A DNA stretch of 8,469 bases from the NCBI GenBank assembly GCA_003223675.1, contig QHVW01000967.1, forward strand, positions 1 to 8,469, in the 5' to 3' direction. Positions 7,201 through 8,469 of this stretch are shown piece by piece; position 1 is the first letter of the stretch, and every line of letters begins with the position of its first letter. Source of the stretch: Acidobacteriota bacterium. Lineage in GTDB: Bacteria; Acidobacteriota; Thermoanaerobaculia; Multivoradales; UBA5704. The notes below the pieces were generated by a model. It had not been told where the DNA came from. It did no database searches and saw nothing but the letters and a program-made list of their open reading frames with translations. The translations under genes were made by a program, and so were the position numbers.

Positions 7201-8469
7201 AACTTCCGGTGATGCCGTCGATGCTCGACAAAGCATGGTTGATTTCGCCCAGCTCTACACGATATCCCCTGATCTTCACCTGATCGTCGGCCCTTCCGAT
7301 GAATTCCAGGTTTCCATCCGGCGTCCAGCGCACGAAGTCGCCGGTTCTGTACAACCGTGCGTAGCCTTTGCCCATGTCCGCCGCATCCGCCAACGGATTC
7401 TGGATGAACCGTGCTTCCGTCAGCTCGGGCTGGTTCAGGTATCTTCTGGCCACTCCTGCGCCACCGATGTAGAGCTCGCCGGTGACACCGACAGGAACCA
7501 GCCCCAGCCCCGGATTGAGGATGAAGCAACGCGTGTTTTGAATCGGCTTCCCGATCAGTTCCACCTCGTCGGCCATGATCTGCCTGCCGGTTGAATAGAT
7601 GCACGTCTCGGTCGGCCCATAGTAATTGAACAGCTCGACTTTTCGAGACCATGCTCCAGCGACCCGCTTATCGCACGGCTCGCCGGCATACACGACCTTG
7701 CGTAGATCTGGGTAGTCCTTGAGCGGCATCTGCCCCAGCATTGCAGGAGGCAGGAACGCCAGTTGGATTTTATGCATTATCAGATACTCAGACGTCAGAT
7801 CGCTGTCCGCCTTCGGCTGCTCCGAAAGTACGTGAAGCTCGAGTCCATGCAGGAGGCTGGCAAATATCTCTGATGCCGCGATGTCGAATGTATACGAGGC
7901 GAACGCCGATGCCCTCGCGATCTCTCCGGGGTCATAGATATCTGCGAGCGCAGCCACAAGATTGACGACACTCCTGTGCTCCAGCATGACCCCTTTTGGA
8001 TTTCCCGTGGTACCGGATGTGTAGATGATGTAGGCGAGGTCGCTGGCAGAGGTCGCCGCTTGCAGATTGGCGGGACTTTCATTCCTGTAGCATTCCTCGT
8101 CCAGGTCCACATAGAGTACCTTGTCCGCAGGCGGCAGTGCCTGCGGTTGTTCGGCCGGACGCCTTTGGCAGAGCACCAGATCGGTCTTCGTGTCGTTGAG
8201 GACAAACTCCATCCTTGCCTGCCTGTACCTGAGGTCTATCGGTACATATGCTCCCCCGGCCTTCAAGACCGCCAATAGACCAATCACCATTTCCCGGGTC
8301 CGATCCAGATATAGCACTACCGGCGTATCCGGGATGAGCTCTCTCTGTGTTCTTTGCCGGTAGGTGCTTCTGATGCAGCGCGCAAGCTGGTTGCTCCTTG
8401 CGTTCAGCTCACCGTAGGTCAACTGCTTGTTGCCGCACACCACCGCGATATGATCGGGGGTTCTCGACG
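4208..8469 (-). CDS. NRPS module A-PCP-E with a C-terminal acyl-ACP-reductase-like domain (5' end beyond window)
   Basis: The frame runs from a TGA at 4208-4210 to the right edge without a stop. The codons above 8443 read TPDHIAVVCGNKQLTY, normal for the start of an adenylation domain, so the GTG at 8441-8443 is an internal Val codon and not the start. About 1419 residues are visible; numbering here takes that Val as 1. Domains in order: adenylation (to about 495), peptidyl carrier protein (503-572, Ser533), epimerization (588-985), an Ala/Pro/Gly linker (about 986-1012), then a reductase-like domain (1035-1411). The enzyme should activate one amino acid as its AMP ester, load it on phosphopantetheine, convert it to the D form, and pass it or the peptide to the last domain. 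No thioesterase or second condensation domain is present after the carrier protein, so this appears to be the terminal module. A condensation domain may lie beyond the right edge. The neighbouring oxygenase on the opposite strand is a likely tailoring partner. Base composition is markedly lower in GC than the peptidase gene to the left. Confidence 0.93.
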   Translation of the reverse strand, partial: SRTPDHIAVVCGNKQLTYGELNARSNQLARCIRSTYRQRTQRELIPDTPVVLYLDRTREMVIGLLAVLKAGGAYVPIDLRYRQARMEFVLNDTKTDLVLCQRRPAEQPQALPPADKVLYVDLDEECYRNESPANLQAATSASDLAYIIYTSGTTGNPKGVMLEHRSVVNLVAALADIYDPGEIARASAFASYTFDIAASEIFASLLHGLELHVLSEQPKADSDLTSEYLIMHKIQLAFLPPAMLGQMPLKDYPDLRKVVYAGEPCDKRVAGAWSRKVELFNYYGPTETCIYSTGRQIMADEVELIGKPIQNTRCFILNPGLGLVPVGVTGELYIGGAGVARRYLNQPELTEARFIQNPLADAADMGKGYARLYRTGDFVRWTPDGNLEFIGRADDQVKIRGYRVELGEINHALSSIDGITGSCVVARERQAGSGTHRYLVAYYVRDGRCQLSKAAIMERLSQTLPDYMVPSAYVEIDVLPLTINGKVDRKALPEPERDALGERYVAPTNDMEAAICQIWQEVLGLEKVGIADNFFEMGGDSILNIQATGRIRQAGFTSCTVSDIFKYRTVAKLACFLAEKNAATAVRAEQGVLSGTSELLPVQQWFFEKVEAVLFSAPSHWNQSFLARIMPLGPMRLAEILEELVAYHDVLRSHFVAQSSGDSSRRWMQVISPRIDSRLRVLDVSRHTQVEVQAILTTWQSGFDLERGSLLQAGYLYGYPDGSARLFLAAHHLVLDAVSWRIITVDVRSLAEGRLLPPKRSSYRQWAQGVSDYRNRHATEATFWEKQLAGVQRLQIAEAEEAEETLELDAAVTRYLLQTASGNHGIGINDLLLTALGYALRDIDREDSHLVTLEGHGREEIDPALDVSRTVGWFTTMFGQQLRSIPNNGIGFGAFAVSADTPYGLADLPLVSFNYLGQFDASGRDWQVTTEPAGNNVSVANKDPNLVNINGMVADGKLEFTVATRIGSEATARLSNSLREHLVAVAEHCSRNLLQAGDSLAAPDGAPPAGGGHQPVQAMMSDDTPLKEILDRRYEVDFNPPVTIDSAALVLVTAPTSDQSTFFIEHVMNGESVLEHVLDTFLGKIGIICVPLENMNVYADRAHTLLSVKKGLRLASRLGAQTVSLTGLIPSSTSYGEAILDAISADEGQVWPQITTGNTTTVSACVMMINRIQKEARRSLSGEKMSFIGLGSIGSGTLQLMLRQCPHPQMITLVDLKVKGAFLRRLERQMRTELNYRGEIDIIELVSDELPARVYDSTFFFGAASTGNILDIGRIRPGTLIVDDSDPHCFDADIAIRRFKERHDILFTEGGAFRADHVFRSSYNNISYHDPATGSRREIDYELSPKKDVVMGCVFSSILTTRFKDVPLSIGLPTLANLIPTFHRLTELGLEGTDLWCNDYFLEEAKINLFRERSSSMLD
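4211..5341 (-). other. C-terminal acyl-ACP reductase (AAR)-like domain fused to the NRPS
   Basis: Residues 1035-1411 resemble cyanobacterial long-chain acyl-ACP reductase and related dehydrogenases. Visible matches: a region around KKGLRLASRLGAQTVSLTGL (1101-1120), comparable to the AAR block ending in ALGGFTSI; ITTGNTTT (1146-1153) for the AAR TTGN motif; GLGSIGSG (1181-1188), a GxGxxG dinucleotide loop exactly 34 residues after the first Thr of TTGN, as in the cyanobacterial enzyme as I recall it; FFFGAAS (1251-1257) and TEGGAF (1300-1305) for its later strand ends; and VVMGCVFSSIL (1341-1351), where Cys1345 (codon 4409-4411) lines up with the AAR catalytic cysteine. In that family the acyl group moves from carrier to Cys and is reduced by NADPH to an aldehyde. 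A double ATG (MetMet at 1011-1012) just after the Ala/Pro/Gly linker could be a relic of a once separate gene. The ordinary NRPS reductase (TGxTGxLG motif) and thioesterase (GxSxG) signatures are absent. Another amino-acid dehydrogenase role cannot be excluded. Confidence 0.68.
5489..6682 (-). other. Epimerization domain of the NRPS, with an apparent internal deletion
   Basis: The domain would racemise the carrier-bound aminoacyl or peptidyl thioester at the alpha carbon. Motifs seen: LLPVQQWFFE (591-600), HHLVLDAVSWRI (723-734, catalytic His724), LEGHGREE (845-852, catalytic Glu846), SRTVGWFTTMF (860-870) and VSFNYLGQFD (903-912). DxxSWRI after the double His and the RTVGWFT motif distinguish it from a condensation domain. 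Between RTVGWFTTMF and RSIPNNGIGFG only about four residues remain, where tyrocidine and gramicidin synthetases, as I recall them, have about 23. The deletion is in frame (near 5830). The two catalytic residues are kept, so activity is plausible but not certain. Confidence 0.85.
6728..6937 (-). other. Peptidyl carrier protein (thiolation) domain of the NRPS
   Basis: DNFFEMGGDSILNIQ (residues 524-538) is the phosphopantetheine attachment site, with Ser533 encoded at 6845-6847. The GGDSI form, rather than GGHSL, is characteristic of carrier domains that work with an epimerization domain, which agrees with the domain that follows. Confidence 0.93.
6958..8469 (-). other. Adenylation domain of the NRPS
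   Basis: All ten core motifs are present: A1 LTYGEL, A2 LKAGGAYVPID, A3 YTSGTTGNPKG (141-151), A4 FDIAASEIF (186-194), A5 NYYGPTET (273-280), A6 GELYIGGAGVARRYL, A7 YRTGD, A8 GRADDQVKIRGYRVELGEI, A9 LPDYMVPSAY and A10 NGKVDRKAL with the catalytic Lys478. The domain is thus probably active. By hand alignment to the gramicidin synthetase PheA pocket, the ten specificity residues read D-I-S-F-V-A-Y-I-Y-K (Asp187, Ile188, Ser191, Phe230, Val251, Ala253, Tyr274, Ile282, Tyr283, Lys478). Asp at the first position indicates an ordinary alpha-amino acid. I cannot assign which one. The loop between A1 and A2 (about residues 25-40) is some 6-8 residues longer than in the classical Bacillus enzymes. Confidence 0.92.

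Noticed and set aside
8441..8443. GTG as the start codon of the NRPS
   Set aside because: The codons beyond it read TPDHIA, which is conserved adenylation-domain sequence, and the frame stays open to the right edge.

Overview
The window joins two unlike halves. Positions 1 to about 3300 are very GC-rich (single 60-base lines counted by hand gave 65-78% GC) and carry two genes on the minus strand: a large secreted Tricorn-type peptidase, cut off by the left edge, and an unrecognised beta-propeller-like protein whose 5' end looks incomplete. From about 3300 to the right edge the GC content falls (lines counted by hand gave 52-53%), and the genes belong to a secondary-metabolite cluster: a 2-oxoglutarate/Fe(II) oxygenase on the plus strand, converging 17 bp apart on a very large minus-strand nonribosomal peptide synthetase (NRPS) whose 5' end lies beyond the right edge.

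The host is probably a GC-rich soil or aquatic bacterium that exports Tricorn-like S41 peptidases. Acidobacteriota fit well, but this rests on gene content alone and is a weak inference. The drop in GC and the headless propeller gene suggest that the NRPS locus arrived by transfer, with a junction near 3240-3380.

The most interesting gene is the NRPS. The visible part reads adenylation domain, carrier protein, epimerization domain, then a C-terminal domain of about 370 residues that is neither a thioesterase nor the usual NRPS thioester reductase. It resembles the cyanobacterial acyl-ACP reductase (AAR) family: a TTGN motif, a GxGxxG nucleotide-binding loop at the same spacing, and a candidate catalytic cysteine. 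The simplest model is that the last amino acid is activated, loaded, epimerized to the D form and released by reduction as an aldehyde, with the neighbouring oxygenase acting as a tailoring enzyme. Two details complicate the model: the epimerization domain seems to lack about 18-25 residues after its RTVGWFT motif, and the adenylation pocket code matches no substrate I recall.

The visible gene ends are close together: 105 bp between the propeller gene and the peptidase, 17 bp between oxygenase and NRPS, and a short divergent region between propeller gene and oxygenase that holds a plausible sigma-70-type promoter. I saw no RNA genes, CRISPR arrays, insertion sequences or long repeats.
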